Positions 7,770 to 15,884 of a stretch of DNA of 61,842 nucleotides are shown here, in pieces. The notes below the pieces were generated by a model, which was given only the letters and a program-made list of their open reading frames with translations, ran no database searches and had not been told where the DNA came from. The stretch is from Clostridia bacterium (GTDB taxonomy: Bacteria > Bacillota > Clostridia > Christensenellales > CAG-138). Made by a program: the position numbers and the translations under genes. The DNA lies in the NCBI GenBank assembly GCA_017525875.1, contig JAFXSG010000047.1:1-61842 (forward strand). The letters are read 5' to 3'. Within the stretch, counting starts at the first letter, position 1. The number at the start of each line of letters is the position of its first letter.

Positions 7770-9112
7770 TGTATCTTCCTTATATAGCGGCGCTCGTCGT
7801 GCTGATCGCGCTTTCCGCGTTCTTCTCCGGTTCCGAGATCGCCTACTCCTCCGTGAGTGAGATGCGCCTCAAGCGCTTCTTCGCGGAGACCGGATCCCAG
7901 CGTGCGCGCCGCGCGCTCTATATCACCGAAAACTACGACAGGGCGCTTTCCAGCATCCTGATCGGCAACAACCTCGTTAACCTCGCATCGTCAACGATCT
8001 CCACGCAGTTCTTCATCCGCCTGCTTGCAGACAGGGGGCTGGTCAGCGAGAATGCCGCTGCGGCGATCTCCACCGCGGCGATCACGATCCTGGTGCTGAT
8101 CTTCGGCGAGATAATGCCGAAGCTCGCCGGCAAGTCCGACCCGGAGGGCTTTTCGATGGACGTTTCACGGCCCATCCGCGGGCTCATGATCCTGTTCGCG
8201 CCGGTCGTGTTCCTCGTAATGAAGATCGTGAACGGCGTTTCAAAGCACTGGAAAACCGACGAGGACGCGGACTCCGTTACCGAGGAGGACATCTCCGAGA
8301 TGATCGACACCGTTGAGGACGAAGGCGTTATCGACGAGGACACGAGCGAGCTTTTGCAGTCCGCGCTCGATTTCCCGGACGTTGCCGTCTATGAGATCAT
8401 CACGCCCCGCGTGGACATGATCGCGATCGACGTGGACGACAGCCGCGAGGAGATCATGAAAACGGTCGAAAGCTCCGTGTATTCGCGCATCCCCGTCTAT
8501 GAGGACAGCATCGACAACATCATCGGCGTGCTCCACCTCAACAAATTCCTGAAAGCCCTTGCAGCCGGCGAGGAATTCAACGTGCGCAATCACCTGCTGC
8601 CCGTCGCATATCTGCACAAGACCACGATCCTGCCGCAGGCGCTCAGGGAACTGCGCGAAAAAAAGCTGCACCTTGCGATCGTGACCGACGAGTACGGCGG
8701 CACGATGGGCCTTGTGACGATGGAGGACATCCTCGAGCAGCTCGTCGGCGACATCTGGGACGAGAGCGACGAGATCGAGGACGAAGTCGTTCAGCTCGAG
8801 GACGATCTTTTCGAGGTGGACGGCAATATGCGCATCTACGATTTCCTTGAGGAATTCGAGATCGACGACCGCGATTTCGACGACGACAACGCGACGGTCG
8901 GCGGCTTCGCGATCGAGCAGCTCGGCGGCTACCCCGCGAAGGGCCAGAGCTTCGATTTTGAGAACCTGACCATCACGATTAAATCGCTCCAGAACCTGCG
9001 CGTCACGCGGCTGATCGTGAAGGTCAACCCGAAGCCCGAGCCTGAGGACGATGATGAGATCGACTGGGAAGGCAAGGACGACGAGGACGATAAAGACAAA
9101 AAAGAAGAATAA
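7766..9112 (+). CDS. CNNM/CBS/CorC_HlyC-domain membrane protein
   Basis: This 448-residue paralogue of the preceding gene has the full family architecture: CNNM membrane domain (about 1-190, SGSEIAYSSVSEMRLK), CBS pair (about 210-340, ending GLVTMEDILEQLVGDIWDE) and the CorC_HlyC domain (about 350-430, with EVDGNMRIYDFLEEF and TVGGFAIEQLGGYP). The C-terminus is very acidic (DDEDDKDKKEE). The two proteins may form a heteromer in the membrane, and ion specificity cannot be read from sequence. A terminator follows at 9118. Confidence 0.92.
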   Translation: MMYLPYIAALVVLIALSAFFSGSEIAYSSVSEMRLKRFFAETGSQRARRALYITENYDRALSSILIGNNLVNLASSTISTQFFIRLLADRGLVSENAAAAISTAAITILVLIFGEIMPKLAGKSDPEGFSMDVSRPIRGLMILFAPVVFLVMKIVNGVSKHWKTDEDADSVTEEDISEMIDTVEDEGVIDEDTSELLQSALDFPDVAVYEIITPRVDMIAIDVDDSREEIMKTVESSVYSRIPVYEDSIDNIIGVLHLNKFLKALAAGEEFNVRNHLLPVAYLHKTTILPQALRELREKKLHLAIVTDEYGGTMGLVTMEDILEQLVGDIWDESDEIEDEVVQLEDDLFEVDGNMRIYDFLEEFEIDDRDFDDDNATVGGFAIEQLGGYPAKGQSFDFENLTITIKSLQNLRVTRLIVKVNPKPEPEDDDEIDWEGKDDEDDKDKKEE

Positions 9113-9117
9113 CGATC

Positions 9118-9154
9118 CTGCTCCCGGGGCAAAAGCTCCGGGAGCTTTTATTAT
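9118..9154 (+). terminator. Terminator after the CNNM pair
   Basis: GCTCCCGGGG-CAAAA-GCTCCGGGAGC forms a GC-rich hairpin followed by TTTTATTAT. Confidence 0.85.
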
Positions 9155-9159
9155 CATGG

Positions 9160-9188
9160 TTGACAAAACAGCTGCGCGGTGCTATACT
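9160..9188 (+). promoter_or_regulatory. Promoter of the GNAT gene
   Basis: TTGACA (9160-9165) and TATACT (9183-9188) have a 17-base spacer, and the leader is about 20 bases. Confidence 0.8.
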
Positions 9189-9215
9189 GCCCGCAATAAT
9201 CTTTCGGAGGCATAT

Positions 9216-9782
9216 ATGAACATTCCCGTCGATATCACAAACACCGTTATCAGAACGGAGCGGCTGATCCTGCGTCCGTGGCGTGAGAGCGATCTCGAGG
9301 ACTTTTTCGAGTATGCTTCCGTGGACGGCGTAGGCCAGATGGCCGGCTGGCTGCCGCACGAAAGCCGCGAGACCTCGAAGCGCATACTCGACCGCTTTAT
9401 CGAAGGCCGGCACGTTTTCGCAATCGAATTTGCCGGCAAGGCCGTGGGTTCGCTCGGCATTGAGAAATACGACGAGGAAGCTTACCCGGAGTTTGCGGAC
9501 AAGCGCTGCTGCGAGCTTGGATTCGTGCTCGCAAAGCCCTGCTGGGGCAAGGGCCTGATGCCCGAGGCCGTGCGCGGAGCGCTGCGCTGGTGCTTTACCG
9601 AACTCGGGCTGGACGCGGTCTTCTGCGGGCATTTCGTCCGCAACGCCCAATCCCGCCGTGTGCAGGAAAAATGCGGTTTCAAGCCGATCGCTCTCGTCAA
9701 GCATACGACGCGGTACGGCACGGTGGAGGATACGACGATAAACCTGATCACCCGCGAGGAGTACTTTGCGGGCAAACAATAA
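9216..9782 (+). CDS. GNAT-family N-acetyltransferase (RimJ/RimL-like)
   Basis: The 188-residue protein starts with VIRTERLILRPWRESD, the RimJ/RimL-type opening. It carries the acetyl-CoA-binding segment ELGFVLAKPCWGKGLMPEAV at about residues 103-122, and NAQSRRVQEKCGF near 150. Such enzymes transfer acetyl from acetyl-CoA to an amino group of a protein N-terminus, amino acid or drug; the substrate is not predictable. The ATG at 9216 follows CGGAGG by 5 bases and lies just downstream of its own promoter. It is monocistronic, with a terminator at 9795. Confidence 0.88.
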   Translation: MNIPVDITNTVIRTERLILRPWRESDLEDFFEYASVDGVGQMAGWLPHESRETSKRILDRFIEGRHVFAIEFAGKAVGSLGIEKYDEEAYPEFADKRCCELGFVLAKPCWGKGLMPEAVRGALRWCFTELGLDAVFCGHFVRNAQSRRVQEKCGFKPIALVKHTTRYGTVEDTTINLITREEYFAGKQ

Positions 9783-9794
9783 CTCACGATACAC

Positions 9795-9826
9795 AAAATG
9801 CGGAGCTGTTGCTCCGCATTTTTTGT
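9795..9826. terminator. Terminator between the GNAT gene and the short minus-strand transcript
   Basis: AATGCGGAGC-TGTT-GCTCCGCATT is a perfect stem followed by TTTTTG on the plus strand. On the minus strand its tail is TTTTGTG, so it probably ends the small transcript starting near 10049 as well. Confidence 0.85.
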
Positions 9827-9886
9827 TGGCGCTTGTGTGATCCCGCCGGAAAGCGGGGGTATCTGCGGCAGATGTGCCGCCGAGAG

Positions 9887-9955
9887 TCAGATGAGCTTCA
9901 GTCCCTTGAGCAGACCGATCGAATACAAACACGAAACAGCAATAATCCAGAACAT
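9887..9955 (-). CDS. 22-residue hydrophobic membrane peptide (candidate)
   Basis: The ATG at 9955 follows GGAGGTT (9968-9962) with ideal spacing. The frame encodes MFWIIAVSCLYSIGLLKGL plus Lys-Leu-Ile and a stop: one short transmembrane helix with a single charged patch at the end. It lies on a short transcript with a consensus promoter at 10056-10084, a structured leader and a terminator near 9795-9826. I do not recognise the family. Possibilities are a type I toxin-like peptide, a small membrane-protein regulator, or a leader peptide on a regulatory RNA. A shared reading frame extends upstream to 10087 but starts before the promoter, so the short form is preferred. Confidence 0.45.
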   Translation of the reverse strand: MFWIIAVSCLYSIGLLKGLKLI

Positions 9956-9969
9956 AGTTTCAACCTCCA

Positions 9970-10049
9970 ATCCATAGTTTCGCATTCGCCGAAGAGGTGC
10001 TTTTTCGGGCTTTGGGGCGACCCGTTTTTCGGCTTCTTCCCTCTCGGCT
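9970..10049 (-). ncRNA. Structured 5' leader of the 22-residue ORF
   Basis: The RNA begins at about 10049 with an interrupted long stem: CGCAT pairs with ATGCG, GCCGA with TCGGC, and GAGG with CCTC (one bulged base). The stem encloses CGGG-N11-CCCG flanked by A5 runs on both sides. Starting exactly at the predicted transcription start with a closing stem is typical of riboswitch-like or stability leaders. No known class was recognised. Confidence 0.4.
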
Positions 10050-10055
10050 GATGCG

Positions 10056-10084
10056 ATTATAGCAGCGTTTTCTGAGGCTGTCAG
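10056..10084 (-). promoter_or_regulatory. Promoter of the short minus-strand transcript
   Basis: On the minus strand CTGACA (10084-10079) and TATAAT (10061-10056) have a 17-base spacer. Confidence 0.65.
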
Positions 10085-10177
10085 CACAAATTATTGTACA
10101 CCGGCATTGCAGTACATAAATTTGTACCGATATTGCGTATCCGGGGGTTTTAGCCATGTCATGCGGCGCGGAACAGC

Positions 10178-10206
10178 AAAAAAGGCAGCCCTTGCGGACT
10201 GCCTTT
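10178..10206 (-). terminator. Terminator of the rplKA transcript
   Basis: Read on the minus strand, AAAGGCAG-N10-CTGCC forms a hairpin followed by TTTTTT, 35 bases after the rplA stop. Confidence 0.85.
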
Positions 10207-10240
10207 ACGGCCTTGAGCCGTATGGAGTTTGGGAATTCGA

Positions 10241-10930
10241 TCAGAACTTCATGCCGTTGAACTTGACGCCGGGGCCCATGGTGGTGGAGAGTACGAGGCT
10301 CTTGATGTAGGTACCCTTCGCCGCAGCGGGCTTTGCCTTGATGATGGCGTCCATCAGGGTGTTCAGGTTCTCCGTGAGCTTTTCCTTACCGAAGCTGACC
10401 TTGCCGACGGGGCAGTGGCAGATGTTGGTCTTGTCAACACGGTACTCGACCTTACCTGCTTTGATGTCGTGGATCGCCTTGGTGACGTCCATGGTAACGG
10501 TGCCGCTCTTGGGGTTGGGCATGAGGCCCTTAGGACCGAGCACGCGGCCGATACGGCCGACAACGCCCATCATATCGGGGGTCGCGACGCAAACGTCGAA
10601 ACCGAACCAGTTTTCCTTCTGGATCTTCTGGACCAGATCGTCATCACCGACGAAATCGGCGCCTGCTTCCTGAGCCTCGCGGGCCTTGTCGCCCTTTGCG
10701 AAGACCAGAACGCGGACGGTCTTACCGGTGCCGTGGGGCAGAACGACTGCGCCGCGGACCTGCTGGTCTGCATGGCGGGAGTCAACACCCAGACGGATGT
10801 GTGCCTCGACGGTCTCGTCGAACTTTGCGTGCGCGGTAGCGAGAACAGCCTCGAGACCCTCTTCGGGATCGTAGAGCTTCTGCTTGTCGAACGCTTTAAG
10901 ACTTTCGTTATATTTCTTGCCGTGCTTCAT
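10241..10930 (-). CDS. rplA: 50S ribosomal protein L1
   Basis: L1 (229 residues, normal length) forms the mobile stalk at the ribosomal E site. The start [14 protein letters not shown], the central [15 protein letters not shown] (about residues 126-140) and the conserved end [11 protein letters not shown] are diagnostic. In bacteria L1 also represses its own mRNA by binding a 23S-like leader. It is 14 bases downstream of rplK and followed by a terminator, so rplJ and rplL are not in this transcript. Confidence 0.98.
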   Translation of the reverse strand: MKHGKKYNESLKAFDKQKLYDPEEGLEAVLATAHAKFDETVEAHIRLGVDSRHADQQVRGAVVLPHGTGKTVRVLVFAKGDKAREAQEAGADFVGDDDLVQKIQKENWFGFDVCVATPDMMGVVGRIGRVLGPKGLMPNPKSGTVTMDVTKAIHDIKAGKVEYRVDKTNICHCPVGKVSFGKEKLTENLNTLMDAIIKAKPAAAKGTYIKSLVLSTTMGPGVKFNGMKF

Positions 10931-10944
10931 AGTTCGTACCTCGC

Positions 10945-11370
10945 TTAGTCGATGACGTCAACGCCCATGCTGCGGGCGGTGCCGGCTACCATGCTCATTG
11001 CCGCTTCAACGCTTGCCGCGTTAAGGTCGGGCATCTTGAGCTCCGCGATCTCCTTGACCTGAGCCTTGGTGATCTTTGCGACCTTGGTCTTGCCGGGGGT
11101 GGGTGCGCCCTTCTCGATGCCGCAGGCCTTCTTGATGAGGACGGATGCGGGCGGGGTCTTGGTGATGAAGGTGAAGGAGCGATCCTGATAGACCGTGATG
11201 ACGACGGGGATGATCAGGCCCGCCTGCTTGGCGGTGCGCTCGTTGAATTCCTTGCAGAAACCCATGATGTTCACGCCGTGCTGGCCGAGTGCGGGGCCGA
11301 CGGGCGGTGCAGGTGTTGCTTTGCCTGCAGGGATCTGCAGCTTGACAAAGCCGGTAATCTTCTTTGCCAT
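10945..11370 (-). CDS. rplK: 50S ribosomal protein L11
   Basis: L11 (141 residues) sits at the GTPase-associated centre of the large subunit and interacts with elongation factors and with Rel[21 protein letters not shown] (residues 9-28) and the C-terminal rRNA-binding part with [10 protein letters not shown] are intact. ATG 11370 follows AGGAGG in the structured leader. It is the first gene of the rplKA pair and lies downstream of nusG in the same direction. Confidence 0.98.
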   Translation of the reverse strand: MAKKITGFVKLQIPAGKATPAPPVGPALGQHGVNIMGFCKEFNERTAKQAGLIIPVVITVYQDRSFTFITKTPPASVLIKKACGIEKGAPTPGKTKVAKITKAQVKEIAELKMPDLNAASVEAAMSMVAGTARSMGVDVID

Positions 11371-11555
11371 TGTTGTTTTCCTCCTAAATATAATGTGGTG
11401 CGAGCGGAGATCAAGGATCGCTTACGCTCCCTATGATCGGCAGAAGCTGCGTTTCTGCAAGCCCAACTCTGCCGATCGGCGGGTTCGGGATGTGACCTTG
11501 AAAACCTCCCACTATGTGATCCGCCGGAAAGCGGAGCGACATATCGGGTGTTGTG
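11371..11555 (-). promoter_or_regulatory. Structured leader between nusG and rplK
   Basis: Nearly 190 bases separate nusG and rplK. On the minus strand a 10-bp perfect stem GATCGGCAGA / TCTGCCGATC encloses an inner hairpin (about 11433-11478). Upstream is GTGGGAGG...CATCCC (about 11491-11513), reminiscent of L1-binding leaders. The position fits L1 autoregulation of rplKA; the assignment is an inference. Confidence 0.5.
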
Positions 11556-11559
11556 AAGC

Positions 11560-12120
11560 TTAAAGCTTCTGGACCTCGACAAAGTCGAGCTCGATCGGCG
11601 TGTCCTTGCCGAAGAGGGAGATCAGCAGCTTGACGCGCTGTTTCTCCGTGTCGATCGACTGGACGGTGCCGATGAAGTTATTGAACGGGCCGGAGATAAC
11701 GCGGACGCTCTCGCCGATCTCGATATCGAGCTTGAGCCTGATGCGTTCGATGCCCATTGCGGTGACCTCCTCATCAGTGAGGGGGATGGGCTTGCTTCCC
11801 GGGCCGACGAAGCCCGTGACGCCGCTGGTGTTGCGAACAACATACCAGGTCTTGTCGGTCATGATCATTTTTACCATGACATAACCGGGGTACACCTTGC
11901 GAAGCACCGTCTTGGGCTCCTTGGAGCCTTCCTTGAACTCCGTAACCTGCTCCGTGGGATACTTTACTTCCATGATGAGATCCTGAAGGCCCCTGTTTTC
12001 GATGGTCTTCTCAAGATCCTCCTTGACCTTGTTTTCGTATCCGGAGTAGGTATGGACGACGTACCACCGAGCATCAAGAGGGGTATCATCCCCGTAATGA
12101 GTTCTTACTTCGTCCGTCAT
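11560..12120 (-). CDS. nusG: Transcription termination/antitermination factor NusG
   Basis: NusG (186 residues) binds RNA polymerase and modulates pausing and Rho-dependent or antitermination events. The NGN domain (WYVVHTYSGYENKVKEDLEK, about residues 20-39; YPGYVMVKM near 96) and the C-terminal KOW domain (ESVRVISGPFNNFIGTVQSI) are clear. The ATG at 12120 is chosen over upstream in-frame starts because it begins 10 bases after the secE stop and has AAGGA upstream. Order secE-nusG-rplK-rplA is classical. Confidence 0.97.
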   Translation of the reverse strand: MTDEVRTHYGDDTPLDARWYVVHTYSGYENKVKEDLEKTIENRGLQDLIMEVKYPTEQVTEFKEGSKEPKTVLRKVYPGYVMVKMIMTDKTWYVVRNTSGVTGFVGPGSKPIPLTDEEVTAMGIERIRLKLDIEIGESVRVISGPFNNFIGTVQSIDTEKQRVKLLISLFGKDTPIELDFVEVQKL

Positions 12121-12130
12121 GGAAAATTCC

Positions 12131-12397
12131 TTACTTGCCGATCTTGATGCTTGCAAGCGCGCTGACGCCGTTGCTGAACGCAAGGTCGAGCACCCACATG
12201 ATGAGCGCCATCAGGCCAACGAAAGCGATAACGGCGAGAGTGTACTGGATAATTTCCTTTTTGCTGGGCCAGGTGAGCTTCTTGGTCTCGGAAAAGACCT
12301 CTTTGAAATAGGTGCCGATCCTCTTGAAGAAGCCGCCGACCTTCTGGAAGAAGCCGGGCTTGCCCGCATTCTTCTTTTCGGTGATCTCTTTGCTCAT
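12131..12397 (-). CDS. secE: Preprotein translocase subunit SecE
   Basis: SecE (88 residues) is the essential clamp of the SecYEG channel. A basic amphipathic N-terminus (FFKRIGTYFKEVFSETKKLTWPSKKE, the last part being the conserved SecE hinge motif) precedes a single membrane helix (about residues 52-73). The ribosome binding site overlaps the rpmG stop codon, indicating tight coupling. Confidence 0.96.
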   Translation of the reverse strand: MSKEITEKKNAGKPGFFQKVGGFFKRIGTYFKEVFSETKKLTWPSKKEIIQYTLAVIAFVGLMALIMWVLDLAFSNGVSALASIKIGK

Positions 12398-12407
12398 TTC
12401 GGACTCC

Positions 12408-12557
12408 TTACTTGGCTTCCTTATGGATGGTGTGCTTGCGGCAGAAACGGCAATACTTGGAAAGCTCGATCCTGTCGGGATCGTTCTTCTTGTTCTTGAA
12501 GGTATTGTAGTTCCTCTGCTTGCATTCGCTGCAGGCGAGCGTGATCTTTACGCGCAT
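12408..12557 (-). CDS. rpmG: 50S ribosomal protein L33 (zinc-binding form)
   Basis: The 49-residue protein begins [17 protein letters not shown] and contains [11 protein letters not shown], giving two CxxC zinc-binding pairs (the C+ paralogue type). It is the first gene of the rpmG-secE-nusG transcript. ATG 12557 is preceded by AGGAGG. Its promoter is at 12682-12710 and the 5' leader contains two GC-rich hairpins. Confidence 0.95.
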   Translation of the reverse strand: MRVKITLACSECKQRNYNTFKNKKNDPDRIELSKYCRFCRKHTIHKEAK

Positions 12558-12681
12558 GGTAGAGCCTCCTAAATTTATTAAGTCTTGGATCCCGAGGCGG
12601 GCGGGGCAGCCCCCGCTTGATCATGCCCGAAGAATCAAAAACTTGCACTCAAAATAAGCCCCGCAATGGGGCGTACATAGC

Positions 12682-12710
12682 ATTTTACTGCAATATCACG
12701 GTTTTGTCAA
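12682..12710 (-). promoter_or_regulatory. rpmG-secE-nusG promoter
   Basis: On the minus strand TTGACA (12710-12705) and TAAAAT (12687-12682) have a 17-base spacer. The roughly 115-base leader contains CCCC-ATTG-CGGGG and GCGGGGG-CTGCCCCGC hairpins. Confidence 0.8.
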
Positions 12711-12778
12711 TGCCTGTTTTGCATCGAAACAGCGGTTTTTTGCAGATTTCAGCAATATATTTCACGCATGACCGGCTT

Positions 12779-13321
12779 TCAGCCCTCGTATATGCCCACG
12801 TTCGTTTCTCCGTCGGTCTCAGCAAGGCGGACGGCAACGACTTCCGAAAGCGCGGTCGGGATGTTCTTGCCCACGAAATTGGGCTTTATCGGCAGCTCCG
12901 CGTGGCCGCGGTCGATGAGCGCCGCAAGCTGGATGCGGGCGGGGCGGCCGAGTGCGATGACCGTGTCTATCGCGGCGCGGGCGGTGCGGCAGGTGAAGAT
13001 GACGTCGTCCACGAGCACGACCGTCCTTCCCGTTACCGAGAACGGGATAACCGTGCGTTTTTCGGCCGCAGGTTTTGTTGGATTCGCGGCAAGATCGTCC
13101 CTGTGCAGAGTGATATCGAGCTCCCCTACCGGGACCGCAGTACCGGTGATCTGCTCGATGTTCTTCGCGATGCGCCTTGCGAGCGGCACGCCGCGCGTGT
13201 GGATGCCGACGATGCAAACGCCGTCGGTGCCGTGATTCTTTTCGATTATCTGGTGCGCCATGCGGACGAGGATTCGATTCACGTCCTCCTCCGAAAGGAG
13301 CATGGCTTTGAGTTCGCCCAT
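12779..13321 (-). CDS. pyrR: Bifunctional pyr operon regulator / uracil phosphoribosyltransferase
   Basis: PyrR (180 residues) binds pyr mRNA with UMP or UTP to cause attenuation, and has weak uracil phosphoribosyltransferase activity. The type I PRT core [19 protein letters not shown] lies near residues 100-118, followed by [17 protein letters not shown] and [12 protein letters not shown]. The PRPP loop normally reads TGRT; here it reads TCRT, a Cys for Gly substitution. No pyr biosynthesis genes are nearby, so regulation acts in trans. It is the last gene of the lspA-rluD-methyltransferase-pyrR run, 1 base after the previous stop. Confidence 0.95.
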   Translation of the reverse strand: MGELKAMLLSEEDVNRILVRMAHQIIEKNHGTDGVCIVGIHTRGVPLARRIAKNIEQITGTAVPVGELDITLHRDDLAANPTKPAAEKRTVIPFSVTGRTVVLVDDVIFTCRTARAAIDTVIALGRPARIQLAALIDRGHAELPIKPNFVGKNIPTALSEVVAVRLAETDGETNVGIYEG

Positions 13322-13322
13322 A

Positions 13323-14888
13323 TCAGTTTACCCTTATGATGAAGATCATCGGCGTCAGCCCGCCGGCCTCGGTGCGGCCCTGGCTCAATATCTCGAGATA
13401 GTCCCGCTCGCGGATCAGGTTTTTGAGGAGCGTGAACTCCATCGTGTACAGCAGCGCGACGCCGCCCTTTTTCACGAGCTTCGGGAGCTTGTCGAGAAGG
13501 CCCGCGTAGAGCTTTTCGCAGCTTGAGTGGCTGCCCACGCGGTTGCCGAAGGGGAGGTTGCAGATCAGCTCGTCGTACGGGCGGCGGACCTCGAAGCGCA
13601 GTATGTCGTTCACGATGAATTTGGCCTGCTTCATGCCGTAATGCCTGACCGCCGCCTCCGCATTCACGCGCGCCGCGTCGATCGCCTTATGCGCAATGTC
13701 CACGCCGGTCAGCGAGTCGCAGGGCGAAAGCAGACCGCGCTCGAACAGAAGCGTGCCGCTGCCGCAGCAGGGATCGATGACACGGGCGTTGACGGTCAGA
13801 TGATCGCCCGCGAAATGCAGCACCGCGGCCGCCGTCGCCGGGTTCATGGAGGCGGGGATGCTCTCTTTTCTGTATAAGAACCTTTCGTCACGGACGGTGA
13901 ACAGCTTGAGATACAGCCTCGTTCCGCCGGGAGCGGAAACGGCGCGCAGCTCCAGTTCGTAGTCCGACGGCGCGTTAACGAGCGTTTCGCCGTCGAGCAG
14001 GTCGCGAAGTGTCTTTTTGAACGAGGTGCGCTCGCCGGGGAACTCGCCATTGAGCTCTATACGGTAGCGGTACGGAGGCTCGCCCTCGTGCGTTTTCTGC
14101 ATAAACTCAGCCATGAACGGCGCTGCGAGCTTTGCGATCTCGTCGGCGTCGGGCTTGCAGGAGCCGATGACGAACAGCGCTTCCGTGAAGCAGCGTGCCT
14201 CGAAAAGCCCTTTGTAATCGCTTGTTTTGACCCGAACGCTCGCCCGTCTCACGTCGTATGCGGTGACGCCGAACTGCGCCAGCTCCTGCGCGAGCTGCAT
14301 CGCCAGCCTGTCCGGCGCGGCGAGTTCCAGCTCGTATTCGCGGTCGAGGCCGAGGAATGTATGCTTTTCATGCTTCATAGCGGCGGCACGCGCCTGCTTG
14401 AGCGCTTCGGTCTCCTCTTCAAAATGCTTCCGTTCGGTCTCGTCCGCGGGAGGCGCGGGGGTGTAATCGGCAAGCGCCTGCGCCGCCTTTTCACCGCCGA
14501 CAGCGCCGAGCGCGAGCAGTATGGACGGGCGGACGAAGCGCGTTTCCTCAGAGGAAAGGCGGCCGATGAGCAGCTCCGCATCCGCTTCGTTCCGTGACAG
14601 CGCGCCGATCAGCCGCGCGGCGTTTCGGCGGAGTTTGGGAGAGCTTTCATCCGAAAGGGATTTGCGTATGCGCTCGATCAATTCGGGTTTTTCGCTCATC
14701 CTGATGAGCAGCGAACGGCTTTTCGCCAGGCGCACGAGCAGTGAGGAAGCGATCCCCTCCTCGGTGAACATCGCCGCCGCTTCGTCGGTCAAAACGACTT
14801 TATCGAGCTTCGGGTCGCTGACAAGCTCCGCAGCTCCGTTCGGTTTCTCAAGTTCGCGCCTGATCTCTTCGCGTGTGATCTTTTTCAT
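13323..14888 (-). CDS. RNA methyltransferase of the UPF0020/RlmL-TrmN type with HEAT-like N-terminus
   Basis: The 521-residue protein has an N-terminal alpha-helical, HEAT-like region (about residues 40-150, with [19 protein letters not shown]), a THUMP-like middle (about 180-320) and a C-terminal SAM-dependent methyltransferase. The motif I region is [14 protein letters not shown] (about 368-381), the acidic motif TGVDI follows, and the catalytic motif is NLPFG. N-P-P-F/Y-type motifs indicate N-methylation of a base in tRNA or rRNA. The substrate is unknown; the HEAT-like extension is not part of standard RlmL or TrmN proteins as I know them. It lies in a compact operon between rluD and pyrR. 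Confidence 0.8.
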   Translation of the reverse strand: MKKITREEIRRELEKPNGAAELVSDPKLDKVVLTDEAAAMFTEEGIASSLLVRLAKSRSLLIRMSEKPELIERIRKSLSDESSPKLRRNAARLIGALSRNEADAELLIGRLSSEETRFVRPSILLALGAVGGEKAAQALADYTPAPPADETERKHFEEETEALKQARAAAMKHEKHTFLGLDREYELELAAPDRLAMQLAQELAQFGVTAYDVRRASVRVKTSDYKGLFEARCFTEALFVIGSCKPDADEIAKLAAPFMAEFMQKTHEGEPPYRYRIELNGEFPGERTSFKKTLRDLLDGETLVNAPSDYELELRAVSAPGGTRLYLKLFTVRDERFLYRKESIPASMNPATAAAVLHFAGDHLTVNARVIDPCCGSGTLLFERGLLSPCDSLTGVDIAHKAIDAARVNAEAAVRHYGMKQAKFIVNDILRFEVRRPYDELICNLPFGNRVGSHSSCEKLYAGLLDKLPKLVKKGGVALLYTMEFTLLKNLIRERDYLEILSQGRTEAGGLTPMIFIIRVN

Positions 14889-14921
14889 TTCTTTTACCTT
14901 TTGCCTAAAACGGGCGTCCCG

Positions 14922-15884
14922 TCATTTTCTGTTTTTTCTGAGTTTTTCGAGCGCGGCCTCGAAATAATCGGGCAACGGCGCCGTGAACTCCATCCTTTCG
15001 CCGGTGCGCGGGTGCGTGAAGCGCAGCTTAGCCGCGTGCAGCGCCTGCCCCGTAAAGCCGAGCGAATTCTTTCCGCGGCCGTAGACCGGGTCGCCCACGA
15101 GCGGATGATTCAGGCTTGCCATGTGAACGCGGATCTGGTGCGTGCGGCCGGTCTCGAGCTCCACCTCGAGGAGCGTCTGTTCGCCGAACCGCTCAAGCAC
15201 CTTCCAATGCGTTACGGCTTCGCGTCCTCCCGGGACGATCGCCATCTTCTTGCGGTCCGTGCGGTGCCGCGCGATCGGCGCGTCGACCGTGCCGCTGTCC
15301 TCGCGAAAATTGCCCTCGCAGAGGGCAAGATACGTCCTTGCGACCGAATGCGTTTTCAGTTCATCGGAAAGGAATGCGTGCGCGGCGTCGTTTTTGGCGA
15401 CGACAAGCAGGCCGGAGGTGTCCTTATCGATCCTGTGGACGATGCCCGGGCGGATCTCGCCGCCGATACCCGAAAGATCGGTCAGGCGGTAAAGCAGCGC
15501 GTTCACGAGCGTGCCGGACAAATTGCCCGGCGCGGGGTGTACGACCATGCCCGCGGGCTTGTTGACGACACAGACGTCCGCGTCCTGATAAACGATATCG
15601 AGCGGGATATCCTCGGGAACGAGTTCGGAAGGCTCCGGCTCCGGCAGCGTGACGGCGATCTCGTCCCCCGGCCGGACTGAGTACCCGGCTTTTTTCACCG
15701 TGCCGCGCACGAGCACCGCGCCGCTGTCGATCAGCCTCTGCACGGCGGAACGCGTAAGCTCCGTGTTTTCCGCAACGAAGCTGTCCAGCCTGGCTCCGGC
15801 CCCGGCCTCCGATACCGAAAGAAGAAGCTCTCCGCTTTCTTCGGGCTCATCGGGGATCAAATTGTTCCGCTCTTCCCAGTTCAC
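14922..15884 (-). CDS. rluD: RluD-family 23S rRNA pseudouridine synthase
   Basis: This 320-residue RluA-family synthase has an N-terminal S4 RNA-binding domain (about 30-85, GARLDSFVAENTELTRSAVQ) and a catalytic domain with IVHRIDKDTSGLLVVAKND (about 152-170), where the Asp of HRIDKDTSG is the nucleophile. TGRTHQIRVHMA is near 247. Family members isomerise uridines of 23S rRNA helix 69 or related sites. The GTG start overlaps the lspA stop by 4 bases (GTGA). Synteny lspA-rluD-pyrR is common in Bacillota. Confidence 0.93.
   Translation of the reverse strand: MNWEERNNLIPDEPEESGELLLSVSEAGAGARLDSFVAENTELTRSAVQRLIDSGAVLVRGTVKKAGYSVRPGDEIAVTLPEPEPSELVPEDIPLDIVYQDADVCVVNKPAGMVVHPAPGNLSGTLVNALLYRLTDLSGIGGEIRPGIVHRIDKDTSGLLVVAKNDAAHAFLSDELKTHSVARTYLALCEGNFREDSGTVDAPIARHRTDRKKMAIVPGGREAVTHWKVLERFGEQTLLEVELETGRTHQIRVHMASLNHPLVGDPVYGRGKNSLGFTGQALHAAKLRFTHPRTGERMEFTAPLPDYFEAALEKLRKNRK

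Noticed and set aside
10091-10130. Three GTAC copies as a possible operator
   Set aside because: Spacing is irregular (16 and 12 bases), the sites are short, and there is no nearby regulator.
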